This document shows positions 37,823 to 48,596 of a stretch of DNA of 64,000 bases, piece after piece. The position numbers and the translations under genes were made by a program. Under the pieces are notes generated by a model. The model was not told where the DNA came from. It did no database searches and saw only the letters and a program-made list of their open reading frames with translations. The stretch's first letter is position 1. Every line of letters starts with the position of its first letter. Where the stretch lies: positions 70,042,618 to 70,106,617 of the forward strand of contig NC_059080.1 in assembly GCF_020497125.1 (NCBI RefSeq), written 5' to 3'. The stretch is from Mauremys mutica (taxonomy: Eukaryota > Chordata > Testudines > Geoemydidae).

Positions 37823-38957
37823 CTAGCCATAAATCCAAATCCTGTTTGTTCAAGTTGAGTCTTCTATTTGTGGGTACTATGAACAAAACTGAGACCTACT
37901 TTCTTTACAGTCTGCATAGACTCTTGCCTCTGCTACACAACAAGAGCAATAAGCTGACTCCTTTAACCACTCCCACGTCAGATGGCTTACTCTCTAACCA
38001 TCTTCTGAGTATGTAACTCCTTGCACATGCCAGCAATCATTTAAATATTTTTGAGATCTTGTGGGGAAAAAATCCCTATACAAATAATAAGTATCTGCAC
38101 ACATGGGCTAATACCTACATTTAACCAAATTCCATGTAGGTGCTAATCCATGCCCATAATTTAAACAAGTCTTTATTTTGCACTCAAATGCATACCAGAT
38201 GTAAGAGAAAAATCAGGACACTTATTCAGAATGCAAGTCTTGTAAAGCAGAATTTTAATGTGATGGACCACTTCAAAATTTGGCTTCTCATGGTACATAG
38301 CAAATGCTTAAATGTCCTGGTAGAGACAACTGGATTGTTATTGTTGTCCTACCATATTATATGTGTTTTGGCTAACATGAGAAAATTGTGCATGGATGTT
38401 GACAACTCAATTGGATTGCTATTGTGACAGTCACCCTCTTGGGTGACACACTGGGGACGGAGCCAGAGACCTCAAGACCTAAAAAGCATGCTACAGCTTG
38501 AGATAAAGAGCCAAGCTTCTGTAGCTATTAGCTATAACAACTTATTTCCTCCGTGTATGGGCACACGGGGGACGTGTAACACACACTCACACATATTCAT
38601 GGAAGTTAAATCATTCCACTGCTGTGCAGCAGAATCATTTAAATTAGCACATCCAAGTGCAAACAAATATACCATTTAAGAGGCTAGCCTGGTTAACAGA
38701 ACCTCATAAGACTATATAGAGTTAGGAGATAATTACCTTTTTCTTTGAGAAAATTTAGGGCTCATGAAAAGCTCTGAACTCTTGACAGAAATTTTCTGTT
38801 GACCATAGACTGGGTACTAACCAGCTGATAGTAGTGAAAGCTTCCTCACTCTGCCCTGGGATTATACCTCAGACATGCATCTCTAAGAGCAAGAGTTTAA
38901 TTTACTCCCTTGCATCCCTCTCTAGGTATGTTGATAGTGCTTTCATGGGATGGAGTG
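37823..38957. other. Unrecognised noncoding DNA
   Basis: The 95-codon + frame at 38140-38427 shows no family. No gene called. Confidence 0.4.
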
Positions 38958-39185
38958 CAGCTGGAGTAAACATACCTTAACTAACTTTAATCTCACTAGC
39001 TCCAGTGCCAGTGCAGTGAAGTTGCAGTGGCGGGTGCTTCAGCCTGGATTGTCCAAGCCTGTCCAGAACCCTGGGTAGGTAGTCATAGGACAGGCTTGTG
39101 CTGAAATCTGCACTGCCACAGTTTCACTGCTCTGGTACCCAAGCTAGCAAGATTAAAGCTAGCTTGGATATGCCTACTTGAGCTG
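38958..39185. mobile_element. Fold-back DNA element, about 228 bp
   Basis: Arms of about 47 bp at 38958-39004 (CAGCTGGAGTAAACATACC ... CTCACTAGCTCC) and 39139-39185 (CCAAGCTAGCAAGATTAAAG ... CTACTTGAGCTG) are inverted copies with some mismatches. No target duplication is visible. A GC-rich hAT MITE begins 28 bp beyond its right edge. Confidence 0.65.
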
Positions 39186-39212
39186 TAGTCACACTCTGTG
39201 ATTGCAGGATAG

Positions 39213-39475
39213 CAGGGGTGGCTCTAGCTTTTTTGCCGCCCCAAGCACATCAGGCAGGCTGCCTTCGGCGGCATGCCTGCAGGAAGTCTGCCGGTCCCGT
39301 GCCTTCGGCGTACCCTCCGCCGAATTACTGCCGAATCTGTGGGACCAGTAGACCTCCTGCAGGCATGCTGCCAAAGGCAGCCTGACTGCCGCCCTCACAG
39401 GGACCAGCAGGGCGCCCCCCGTGGCTTGCCACCCCAGGCAAGCGCTTGGAGCGCTGGTGGCTGGAGCCGCCGCTG
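39213..39475. mobile_element. GC-rich hAT MITE, 263 bp, perfect 8-bp TSD
   Basis: CAGGATAG at 39205-39212 and 39476-39483 flank the element. Termini are CAGGGGTGGCTCTAGC and GCTGGAGCCGCCGCTG (13 of 16 inverted match). The interior is CpG-rich with internal inverted segments (GCAGGCTGCC, GGCAGCCTGAC). The overlapping frames on both strands (39189-39545 and 39273-39503) are artefacts of this GC-rich sequence. Confidence 0.92.
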
Positions 39476-39658
39476 CAGGATAGACAGAGCACAAGCCCAC
39501 TAGGTACTGGAGTGAGACCACTAACTTGTACATACTACCGGCCACTTCCAGCTAACGGATTGCAATAGTTTGTAGTTACTATAGAAGGGGCTGCATTCAA
39601 ATTGGTCCTTTCAAGGGTGTCTACAGTGCAGTAGAAGACTTGTGGCACTGCTGCAGCT

Positions 39659-40199
39659 AGCCCGGGTAAGCTGACTTGGGCTCACATGGCTATAAAATTG
39701 CAGTACAGACATTTGGATATGGGCTGGAGCCCAGGCTCCGAGACTCCACAGCATGGGAAGGTCTCAGAGCCCAGGCTCCAGTCCACGCCCTAATGTCCAC
39801 ACTGCAATTTTTAGCCCTACAGCCTGAGCCCTGGGAGCAGGGGCAGCTCTAGGGATTTTGCCGCCCCAAGCACACCAGGCAGGCTGCCTCCGGCGGTTTG
39901 CCTGCGGAGGGTCCGCTGGTCCCGCGGCTTCGGCGGACCTGCCGCAGGTGTGCCTGCGGGAGGTCCTCCGAAGCCACGGGACCAGCGGACCCTCCACAGG
40001 CACGCCTGCGGGAGTCCACCAAAGCCGCGGGACTAGCAGACCCTCCGCAGGCAAACCGACGGAGGCAGCCTGCCTGCCTGCCGCCCTCACGGTGCCGGCA
40101 GAGCGCCCCCCCCCCGCGGCTTGCCGCCCCAAGCACGCGCTTGGCGTGCTGGGGCCTGGAGCCGCCCCTGCCTGGGAGCCCACATCAGCTGACCTGGGC
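39659..40199. mobile_element. Fold-back element interrupted by GC-rich hAT MITE
   Basis: The left arm 39659-39744 (GCCCGGGTAAGCTGACTTGG ... GGCTCCGAGAC) is the inverted partner of 39761-39837 continued at 40171-40199 (GTCTCAGAGCCCAGG ... CATCAGCTGACCTGGGC). The two right-arm pieces join only when 39838-40178 is removed. It is a palindromic non-autonomous DNA element; the central spacer is about 16 bp. Confidence 0.8.
39838..40170. mobile_element. GC-rich hAT MITE, 333 bp, perfect 8-bp TSD, nested
   Basis: Perfect duplication CCTGGGAG at 39830-39837 and 40171-40178. Termini CAGGGGCAGCTCTAGG and CCTGGAGCCGCCCCTG are inverted partners. Same family as 39213-39475, longer by about 70 bp. The interior is dense in CpG and GCGG/CCGC words, and the long frames on both strands (up to 147 codons, 39764-40277) are artefacts. 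Confidence 0.93.
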
Positions 40200-40227
40200 T
40201 CTGACACTCAGTTCTCTCCTAGCAGTG

Positions 40228-40436
40228 ACACTTTCAGCAAATGTCTGGAGAACCTTCCCATTCTTTTTGTAATGTGATGGTGATGAATGGGTTATATTAT
40301 TCCTTAGAATAAAGCATTAGACAGTTGGGCTTTGAAGAAGAGTAACTAATAGTCTGGACCTTTTATAATTGTTTAAAAAAAAAACTGGAAAAAAATTTGC
40401 TCCAAGTATTTTATTCCAAACAACAAAATCTAACCA
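40228..40436 (+). repeat. Unclassified dispersed repeat, copy A
   Basis: Shares with 44410-44602 an ordered series of phrases: GAACCTT, TTCTTTT, TGTAATGTGATG, TGATGAAT, GTT, ATTCCTT, GGGCTTTGAA, ATAG and ACAAAACCTAA-like words. Same orientation, about 4.2 kb apart. The two copies are clearly related but diverged. I do not recognise the family. Confidence 0.6.
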
Positions 40437-40910
40437 ACATCAGCCACACTTGCCCAAGTTCCTCACATAGCCACTATATGCACTGCAGGACTTGAACTCC
40501 TGAGATTATAGAGTGCTGTGAATTTACCCCTCCAGAATGATGAGTGGAGGCCTTACAGAGTAAAGCCCGTTAGAGTCATTACACTGGACCATAGTGTGGC
40601 ATGGAACAGGTCCCCTAGTTGTTTGAAATATCTTTGCAGTTAAGTCTGGATTTTTTTTCCTACAGAGCTTGAAGCTGAATTGCCTCTGTCTCTCTCCTAA
40701 TCAATTTGAGGGGGACAGGGGGAGAATCATGTCCTCTGATTAGACTGATTTAGAGCAATCCCTCCATCCTGCAATTCAATTTCAGTCCAAAGTTAACATT
40801 TCCTTTCATTTAAAATGAAAATATTTGAGTGTTTTGGAGCAAATAAAGTGTGGGGCCTCCATGCTTACACAGGAGTACAATCCTTAGAACTGCGCGCGCA
40901 CGTGCGTACA

Positions 40911-40947
<37 letters not shown>

Positions 40948-41794
40948 CTTGATACATAAGCAAGTCTGATGAGTGTAAGTCAAACCTCCCAATTCAGGTA
41001 TGGTTCTGAAACTTGCCTGAGCATTTGCCCCAATGGACTTCCATGGCAGAACTCCCTTTGTCTTGCAGCGGTGGAGGATTTGCACTTCCAGACATCAGAA
41101 TTGCAGAAACTGTTAGCCAGGTATTTCAAAATCTCTGACAATGATTGATTTGAGCTGGGATCTAAAAACTGGCAAAGATTCAGTGACAAGGGCAGACAAC
41201 CCTCATTCAGTCTGATCCCTTCCTTGTGTGTGAGGTAAAATACCAGCATCAGTGTTTGAAAGAAGCCAGAAAACACTCAAACTCAGTTGGTTGAATGTTT
41301 TTACATTCTCCAAAATGGGTGGGTATTAAATTGCCTCAGTCCTGTGTGCTTGCCAACACTTGCTAAGCTCTAGAAAGTGTTACTTCCAAAAATGTAATCT
41401 CACTGCCAGCAAAACATTTCTGGTGATGAAACTTTAACAAAGCAATTTAGATTGACCAGTATGTTCGCTTGGCAATAATTTGTACAAGCTCCCCCGACTT
41501 GCATCCCCAGATTTTTTTCCTCTTTAAAAATTGAGAAGGCTATCCTAAAACATGGGGCATTTGGATCTGAGGTTTAGGTTAAGGCACATTTTTCTATTTC
41601 TGATGAACCTTCATTCTGTTCCTTAAGAGGAAATGTGCCAAAATCTTGTTTTCTGTAAAGAAAGAAGTGGATGCATGCCTTCCTTTAAACTGCATTTGTT
41701 GGCATTATCATCAGTCCTGCACAGTTAGCTCCACTTTAGTTGTGTCACAGAACTTTGAAAAAATATTTCTAATTCCGTTTTGTATTATATTGGA
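40437..41794. repeat. Noncoding DNA with long CA microsatellite
   Basis: A mixed CG/CA run, then (CA)n of about 17 units, at 40889-40946. It creates a Cys/Val-rich frame on the - strand (40810-41085). No gene seen in the rest. Confidence 0.65.
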
Positions 41795-41802
41795 ATGAAC
41801 AT

Positions 41803-42170
41803 CACAGGTGCCAACTTTCCAATATGCCAGGGGGTGCTTGACCCCCAGTTCTGCCCCACTTCTTCCTGCTCCTGTCCTACCTCTTCCCGCCACCTGCTCC
41901 ACTCCAGCCCTGCCTCTTCCTCCCCCATTCCTCTCCCTCCCCTGAGCACACTGTGCCCTCACTCCCCCCACCTCAGTGCCTCCTGCATGCCGCAAAGCAG
42001 CTGACCACAGCGGGCAGGAGGCCTGGGGAGGGAGGGACCCGCCAGCGGGTGGGAGGAGATGTGGGGGGAGGAGAGGAGCTGATGGGGGGCTGGCAGGGGG
42101 TGCTCAGCACCCACCATTTTTTCCCCATCAGTGCTCCACCCCCAGAGCACCCATAGAGTCAGCACCTATG
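41803..42170. mobile_element. hAT-type element, 368 bp, 8-bp TSD
   Basis: ATGAACAT at 41795-41802 and ATGAATAT at 42171-42178 (7 of 8) flank termini CACAGGTGCCAACTTTCC and GAGTCAGCACCTATG (reverse complement CATAGGTGCTGACTC). The interior is C-rich then G-rich and makes the Pro/Ser-rich frames seen there. The terminus CAYAGGTGC resembles those at 35071 and 46885, so the three may share a transposase. Confidence 0.83.
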
Positions 42171-42289
42171 ATGAATATAGACCCATGTGAACTCCACATA
42201 TTAACAGAGGGGTTATTTTAGTGATCAAAGGGAGTGTTCTTCATTCCCCTTGTTGCTTAGTGATCAGCAGGGTGATCACTAAGGTCCAG

Positions 42290-42438
42290 ATGCTCAAAGG
42301 CATCTGCCATTGAAATCAGTGGGGGAGGAGTTAAGCACCCAAATACCTTTGAGGAGCTGACCCTAAAGCCTTGATTCAAAGCCCACTGGTGTCAATGGGA
42401 GCCTCTCCATTTACTTCAATGGACTTTTGAATCAGGCC
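42290..42438. repeat. Palindromic MITE-like repeats, two adjoining
   Basis: The right unit 42368-42438 has TTGATTCAAAGCCCACTGG and GGACTTTTGAATCAGGCCC as inverted ends with GTCAATGGGAG and TACTTCAATGG inside. To its left (about 42290-42365) is a related unit with CCATTGAAATCAGTGGG. Confidence 0.55.
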
Positions 42439-44409
42439 CTAGGATTTTGCTTGTGGTATTTAGTCACAGCCTGAAGGCTGTGCAGAGGTGCATTAGGGGT
42501 CAGTCACATTCTGCCTATAAATGTGTAAATGTGTTGCTGCTTTTTAGGGCCAAAAGCTGCCCTCAGCTGCACAAGCATGGCTCCCATTGAAGTCAGCAGG
42601 AGGGGCCCAGATATATTCAGAAGTCTTGGCTTCAGTGTATATGGCAACTTCCGTTCAAAAGGAAAAAATAATAGCATAAAACTTGTGCAATACAAATCAT
42701 CAGTGTCACCAAAAATGAAGGTATCCTAATGTTGGAAGTGGAAGGTTTATTTAAACTGTGAAAAAACCCCTTCTAGTATAAACCACAACCAGGTAATATG
42801 TTTTTAAATATCACTGGGTTTTTCTACACTAGATATGTGGTGTTTTACAATATCTAGAATAGCCTCACAGCAGGGTATTGGTTATCTGTATTTTAAGAGG
42901 AATCTTCCCATTTGAATCTGCATTTTAAATTTGCCTGTTCACTGTGGGCTCTTATACATACTTCAGATTGTATTGACTGTGCCAGAATGAAACAAGTCTT
43001 TGGTAGCTTCTGCAATCTCCCTTGAACTAGCAAATGAACACGACTTAGACTTTGTGCTCTGTAGTGCTTTACTCGAAGGCTTTGATGACTTCCTCAGGCC
43101 TGCATGTTATATAGTCTTCTGGGCTTTTGGGGACTTGGTCTGATTTTAATTTATGTGATTTTTCCAGTAATAATAATGCCCAAATAAGATATCCATTCAA
43201 AATCCATAATTTTAAATTAGAAGTAAAAATTTGATAGGGGTCTATTGACATTCTCCGTTAAATTATTGCAGCAGACTGCTAATGGAAGGCTTATATAGAC
43301 AGAGCTATTACCAAGAATAATACACAAATTAAAATCAGTCTTTTAACATATTAGAGTGTACAATTCAGATCAGAAGTGAAGTGGCTGATATTCTTTCATT
43401 ACAGCTTTATTAAAGAACACACAGCATTGGAGATTATATTCCAAAAACAGGTTAAATAAAACCAAAATTATTTTCTGCTGTCATCTGAGTAATAAAACTG
43501 TTCAGGGAGCTCAGGAAATCCTTTAATCTCTTAGGTTCCAAATCCAAGTATGGATCTTAAATTTAGGAGACACTAAATGAAAGATCCAGATCAGGCAAAT
43601 AAAGATACAATATCACCGCACTGACAGCACTTTGGAACATCTTCAGCACCACTGTTATGAAATAACATTGCATTCTCATGTGCTATAGTTACACAAACTG
43701 ATTGAAACTCCAACTGTTCCTTCCTTTGAGAAGTCCAGGAGTAGGTTGTTGTGTAGTGTGTAATTAGATACCAGAAATCAGAAGTATCCAGCTACTCACA
43801 ATAATTTTGCAAGGATTTATGCACTCACAGAAATCTGCCATTTCACTCTGTGTATTTGCACTCTACCACAACCTGCTTTGTGCAAAATATCAAGCCAATG
43901 GACTTTTTACATTTAAAAAATGATAGTTAAATGCCACCTTCTCATTTTTTATGCAAATCTTCCTGTTTTTGCAGGCTAATTGCTCTGTTTTCACTCAAAA
44001 TAAAAATTTGTCTGATATATGTCCCTTTCTATGAAAGAGGCCATTTTGCTTTGAGTGCTTGCATATCTTTGCAAGATTTTTCTATGTAAGTGGGACTATT
44101 TTTGAGTTCATAATGAACTGTAATATCACAATGTATTCAAGTAGTTTTATCTTTCCTTATCAATATTTTACTCACCTCTGTTAAAGACAAACCTACCAGT
44201 GCCCACTTCAGAAATAGTTTCAACTCCAGGAAACTTTGGGTTTGTTTGATACAACAAGTGCAATTAGTTACTTGAAACTTTGGACAGTGTCTACTCACTC
44301 CACAAAGGAGATTGTTATATTTCACAGATATACTTTTGCAAGTGCGATACTGTACTTCAGAGCAGTACAAAGGAAATATTATAGGGCTGACTGTCTCTGT
44401 TCTTTCCAG
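42439..44409. other. Unrecognised noncoding DNA
   Basis: No gene. A stretch at 42546-42610 (GGGCCAAAAGCTGCCCTC ... CCCATTGAAGTCAG) may be a MITE remnant of the palindromic family. Confidence 0.4.
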
Positions 44410-44602
44410 CATTAATGTCTGCAACAGATGTTAGGTGAACCTTTTGTTCTTTTCTGTAATGTGATGTTGATGAATATGTTGTACTATTCCTTTAGAAAAA
44501 TAGCCATTTGGGCTTTGAAAGAGATACATTTAATAGACTGCAGAGCTTTTACATTTGCTTGAAAAATAGGGTATTTCATCCTAAACAATAAAACCTAAGT
44601 TC
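44410..44602 (+). repeat. Unclassified dispersed repeat, copy B
   Basis: The partner of 40228-40436 in direct orientation: GTGAACCTTTTG, TGTAATGTGATG, TTGATGAATATGTTG, ACTATTCCTTTAG, TTTGGGCTTTGAA and AACAATAAAACCTAA follow in the same order. No coding potential. Confidence 0.6.
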
Positions 44603-45229
44603 AATAATATTTACATCTGTTTCATTAATTGTCCACCTTAAACATCTCTCTAGGTTTTTAGTGCTCAGAATTGATGGCTGTATGATCCGTTGGTATCAAG
44701 GAGTGGTTATCTGTTTAAGAAATATACTTCCAGTGGAAATCCTCTATTGTTTTTCCTTGATGGTAGGTAGGTCCTGTTCAGAAGCAACAGCGGCTCCAAC
44801 TGTTAGTGTACAATATGGCCTCTATTCAGCAGAGCACTTAACTTTCCATTAAACTAAGCACATGTTTAAGTTTCTATGGAAAATAATCCTCCCACAGTTT
44901 CTGGTTCATTTGGAGGAAAGAAAAGTATATACTGGTTACCCCAAGTGGTTTTGTCTATGAGTGAGGCTGTGTTACCAACGGGTATCTTTATGGAAAACTC
45001 TCATACAAGTAAAGAAAAGAAATTGGGGGAATAAACTGTATATTAAATTGGTCTTCTTCCCTCACAATCAAGCAACCCTATTTGACATCTTATAGGGCTG
45101 ATCAGATTCTTGTCTGTGTTACATGAAGAGGTGTTCACTGTATTACATGCTCCCTCCTCATATGGGGAGCTCTCTCCGTGACCTTTGGCCCCTGTCCCTA
45201 AGTACCTTCTCTGAACAGGAGCAAAGATG
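44603..45229. other. Unrecognised noncoding DNA
   Basis: At about 44800-44880 the phrase GCAGAGCACTTAACTTTCCA suggests a decayed palindromic repeat. No gene. Confidence 0.35.
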
Positions 45230-45905
45230 TTTGATCTGTATTCCACCCATGCTGGGTTGGCTGCTGCCAGCACCCTGGCTGGGAACCACAGCCAATGGGA
45301 GCTGCGGGGACAGTGCTGTGGGCACAGGCAGCACACACTGTGCAGAGCCCCCTGAATCCTCCGCCTAGGGGCCACTAGGCGGCCACTTACTATTCCGCCA
45401 GACATGGCGGCCACTTCTGGGAACAGCACAGAGCCAGGGCAGGCAGAGAGCCTGCCTTAGCCTCGCTGTGCTGCCAATCGGGAGCCACCTGAGGTAAGCG
45501 CTGCCCAGCTGGAGACCACACCCCAAATCCCCTACCCCAGGTCAGAACCCCCTCCTGCACCCAAACTCCCCCCTGGAGCCTGTACCCCAAACCTCCTCTT
45601 GCACCCCAATCCCCCTGCCCCAACCCCAAGCCTGCTCCCGCACTCCAGAGCCCTCAGCCCCAGCATGGAGCCCCCTACTGCACCCCAACCTCCTGCCCCA
45701 GCCCAGAGCCCCCTCCTGCACCCTGAACCCCTCCTTTCTGATCCCATCCCAGAGCCTAGGGGAAGCCCCAAGCCTCTATACGCCTCCCTCCCCTACCACC
45801 CCCTGCAGGGCCGTGTGGCCCATGACTAATTTTTTCTGTGGGTCAGTGGCCCCTGATAGAAAAAAAAAATTCCCCATCCCGGGCCTAAAACATGTCTGGC
45901 CCATG
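45230..45905. repeat. GC-rich composite repeat with C-rich tandem core
   Basis: The left part has AACCACAGCCAATGGGAGCT and GCCGCC-type GC-rich sequence to a GGTAAGC at about 45494. From about 45500 to 45750 a degenerate tandem array of CCCCCTCCTGCACCC and CTGCCCCAGCCCAGAGCC units follows, then GTGGCCCATGACTAAT and TCTGTGGGTCAGTGGCCC. Pro-rich frames on + and Gly-rich frames on - come from the array. It is probably one interspersed element with a minisatellite-like core; exact ends are not seen. Confidence 0.6.
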
Positions 45906-46384
45906 ATAGATTTAAATTTACTAACTTGATTATTCTACCCTGCTTTGGTGATTAATATCATGGTGGTAAAAATAGAAACCAAAGTAAAATTTTCCATAAC
46001 AGCTTGTTTTATTTAGCAACATTTGATTTAAGAAATAACCTAACTCTGGTGGAAGGTAAAAAACTGTTTATCTTTCAATACAAGGTAAAGATTAGGTGCT
46101 ATGTAAATGTTTCTAAAAGTAACTCCTCTAAAGCCATAGCATTCATTTTTCTTCCCTTCTAGTGCCTAGATGCTGACAGATGGAATGACATGTTTTGGGT
46201 CAGGGGGCTTTTCCACCAAGAAGAACAAGTCAATCTACATTCTCCTCAAGACCTAGCAGCTTGTGCTTGAGTTTAGTTTATTGTATGGGTAAGGATATCA
46301 TTTTGAAAAATCCAGACATAACCCTGTTAAAAGCAAATGCTCCAGATCTTTTGCATCATTTTTTAAAAGGCCTTGAGTCTCTAC

Positions 46385-46557
46385 TGGTGTCCCTAGCCTC
46401 TGTTTGCCAGAAGCTGGGAATGGATGATGGGGATGGATCACTCGATTCCCTGCTCCGTATATTCCCTCTGGGGTCCCTGGCATTGGACACTGTCGGAAGA
46501 CAGGATACTGGGCTAGATGGACCTTTGATCTGACCCATTATGGCCATTCTTATGTAC
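46385..46557 (+). mobile_element. CR1-type LINE 3' end fragment
   Basis: TTGCCAGAAGCTGGGAATGG, then GGCATTGGACACTGTCGG, AAGACAGGATACTGGGCTAG, ATGGACCTTTGATCTGACCC and TATGGCCATTCTTATGTAC follow each other, the known order of a CR1 3' untranslated end. No coding part is recognisable upstream, so it is a short 5'-truncated copy. Confidence 0.85.
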
Positions 46558-46884
46558 TGACCACAGAAAGCTCTTCAACTTGCTTAATCAGAGGTACATT
46601 TTGCCACCTGAATAAATTTAAACGTGTTCAGGCCCAATTTTTTCATAATTTGTGCCCAATTCAGCCCTCAGATACACCAGTGCCATCCCAGGCAATGGGA
46701 CTCCACAGATGTGAATGGGGACAGAATATAGCTCATTATCCTTAAAAACAGGTTTTAATGTATCTAGATAGCAGTATGAAGGGCACATGGAACTGTACAG
46801 GAGGTAAAGTGTGCCAAAGAGCCTATAACAAGTCTATGCTCTAAACAGCTTAGAGTCTAAGTGGGTACAATGTAGACCAAACAG

Positions 46885-47010
46885 CAGTGGTGCTGGAATA
46901 GTTTTTATAGTGGGGGTGTTGAAGGCAGAAACCATGTATGTGTGTTATTATTACTACTTCAAGCCAGGGATGCAGCAGCACCCCCAGAACTCTTAGTTCC
47001 AGCACCTATG
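46885..47010. mobile_element. hAT MITE, 126 bp, 8-bp TSD
   Basis: CCAAACAG at 46877-46884 and CCAAATAG at 47011-47018 (7 of 8). Ends CAGTGGTGCTGGAATAG and AGTTCCAGCACCTATG are inverted partners. Same family as 35071-35192, opposite orientation. Confidence 0.88.
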
Positions 47011-47023
47011 CCAAATAGAGCAG

Positions 47024-47123
47024 GCCTGATTCTCCTCTTGATTACAAGGGTATAAATAAGGTGCAAATTCAGTGAAGTCAGCAGAATTTGACTGATGTAA
47101 AGCCAGTGAGAGGAGAATCAGGC
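47024..47123. repeat. Palindromic MITE-like repeat, 100 bp
   Basis: A perfect 15-bp terminal inverted repeat: GCCTGATTCTCCTCT at 47024-47038 and AGAGGAGAATCAGGC at 47109-47123. It lies 13 bp past the end of the hAT MITE and is the best-preserved member of the CATTGAAGTCAATGG-type family here. Confidence 0.8.
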
Positions 47124-47308
47124 GCAAAATGGCATATGGTCATTATAGCAGGAATGCTTTGATTAGCTGGTGGGATTTTAGAAATATTTTGCAAGAGGGA
47201 GCTGGCTGAATCAGTTAGAAGAGTCAAGCATATGAGATGGAGTGAAAGAAAGCACATCAGGATGAGGTGAAGGAAGAAAAGGGAGTGGTCAGCAACAATT
47301 GTCACTCA

Positions 47309-48107
47309 GGCCTTGGCTATACTTGTGAGTTACAGCGCAATAAAGCCTCCCAGAGTGCTGTACCTCACTCCTCATCCACACTGGGAAGGCGCGTACAGAG
47401 CTGTGTCTCTGCAGCTACAGCGCTGCTGGTACTCTACCTCCCCGAGAGGAACAACAGCTGTTGCGTATTGGCTGAGACGCTGCTGCTCCAGTGTAAATGG
47501 GGAGTAACGCACTGATTGACCTCCCCATAATCCTTTTAACTGAAGCGTCCTCTCTTGTTTTGTTGTGAACTCCAGAGGAGGAAGCCCTTTCAAAGGTCTG
47601 TTTCCAGAGCTGCTTATCAAAAAAGCCCAAATACAGCTACTATTTGCTTTGAATGAGTGAGAGGCAGGCAGGGGAGCTCCGTTTGGAGTGCCAACAGCTA
47701 ATGTTTGCTTGAAGAGAGGCTGAGCAGTTGCTTATCTGGTCTATGAGGAAAAAAAAGAAACAGCTGCTGTTTACTTTCAGTGAGTGAGAGGGGTGGGGGA
47801 AGGAGGGGGGTCTGAACTTACAAGACAGCATGCTGACACTCTCAGCACTCCAAAAACCCACTCTCTCCCCCCACGCTCCCCGTCACACTCCACTCCACCC
47901 CATTTGAAAAGCACGTTGCAGCCACTTGAATGCTGGGATAGCTGCCCAGAATGCACCGCTCCCAATGCAGCTGCAAATGCTGCAAATGTGGCCACAACAG
48001 TGCGCTAGCAGCTGTCAGTGTGGACAAACTGCAGCGCTTTCCCTACTCAGCTGTACGAAAGCAGGTTTAACTCACAGCTACACTTGCAGATGTACACCGC
48101 TAAGGCC
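47309..48107. mobile_element. Non-autonomous DNA transposon, about 800 bp
   Basis: The left end GGCCTTGGCTATACTTGTGA and right end TTGCAGATGTACACCGCTAAGGCC are imperfect inverted partners (with indels), and GAGTTACAGCGC and AACTCACAGCTACACTTG also pair inward. Candidate 3-bp duplication TCA at 47306-47308 and 48108-48110. Overlapping frames of up to 82 codons show no transposase motif. The superfamily is unknown. Confidence 0.65.
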
Positions 48108-48596
48108 TCAGAAAGAATTACAAGAGTTAGAACTTCCCATTCTTAACTCCCTACCACAAGTTCTCTAATCAACTAATTCTCTCCCCACTTCTCCTTTTTA
48201 TTGTTTTTAAATAGGAGAGGGTATTTTCTGGGGACCAGAGAAAGTTTTGAAGCCAAGACCCCAGCATATGGGCCTATGATAGAAAGTTCAATGGCTTTAA
48301 GATCCAGGGTTCTGAGTTGAACCCATTTCCCCATGCTCGTTTCTGCAGATGATTTTTTTATGATTTGGGTCGTATTTTTGGGGCCCAAATTTTCATTAAT
48401 GGCCTTTGATTTTGGGGGCTTCAGTTTCTGATTAATCAACTTTAGGACACCTATGACCTGATTTCTAGATGCTCACAACTATAATTGTGGCTGAGTCAGG
48501 AGTGTGAAGAGGAGGGAGGTAGAAAGCCATGCGCCTTTTGTCTCTTGTGCATCCCTACAGCAGGCAGCCACAAAAGGGTGTTTGTTTTGCCAACAA
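48108..48596. other. Unrecognised noncoding DNA
   Basis: No gene; the - frame at 48173-48439 has no family. Confidence 0.4.

Noticed and set aside
39838..40170. A promoter CpG island of a host gene
   Set aside because: The CpG-rich block has exact transposon ends and target duplications, and no exon follows.
39764..40277. Overlapping frames of 95-147 codons on both strands
   Set aside because: They lie in a GC-rich hAT MITE with few stop codons by composition; peptides are Arg/Pro/Ala-rich with no domain.
40810..41085. 91-codon - frame with Cys/Val run; also 27012-27305 and 11437-11805
   Set aside because: Translations of CA/GT microsatellites.
45390..45829. Pro-rich (+) and Gly-rich (-) frames
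   Set aside because: Products of the C-rich tandem repeat, not of coding constraint.
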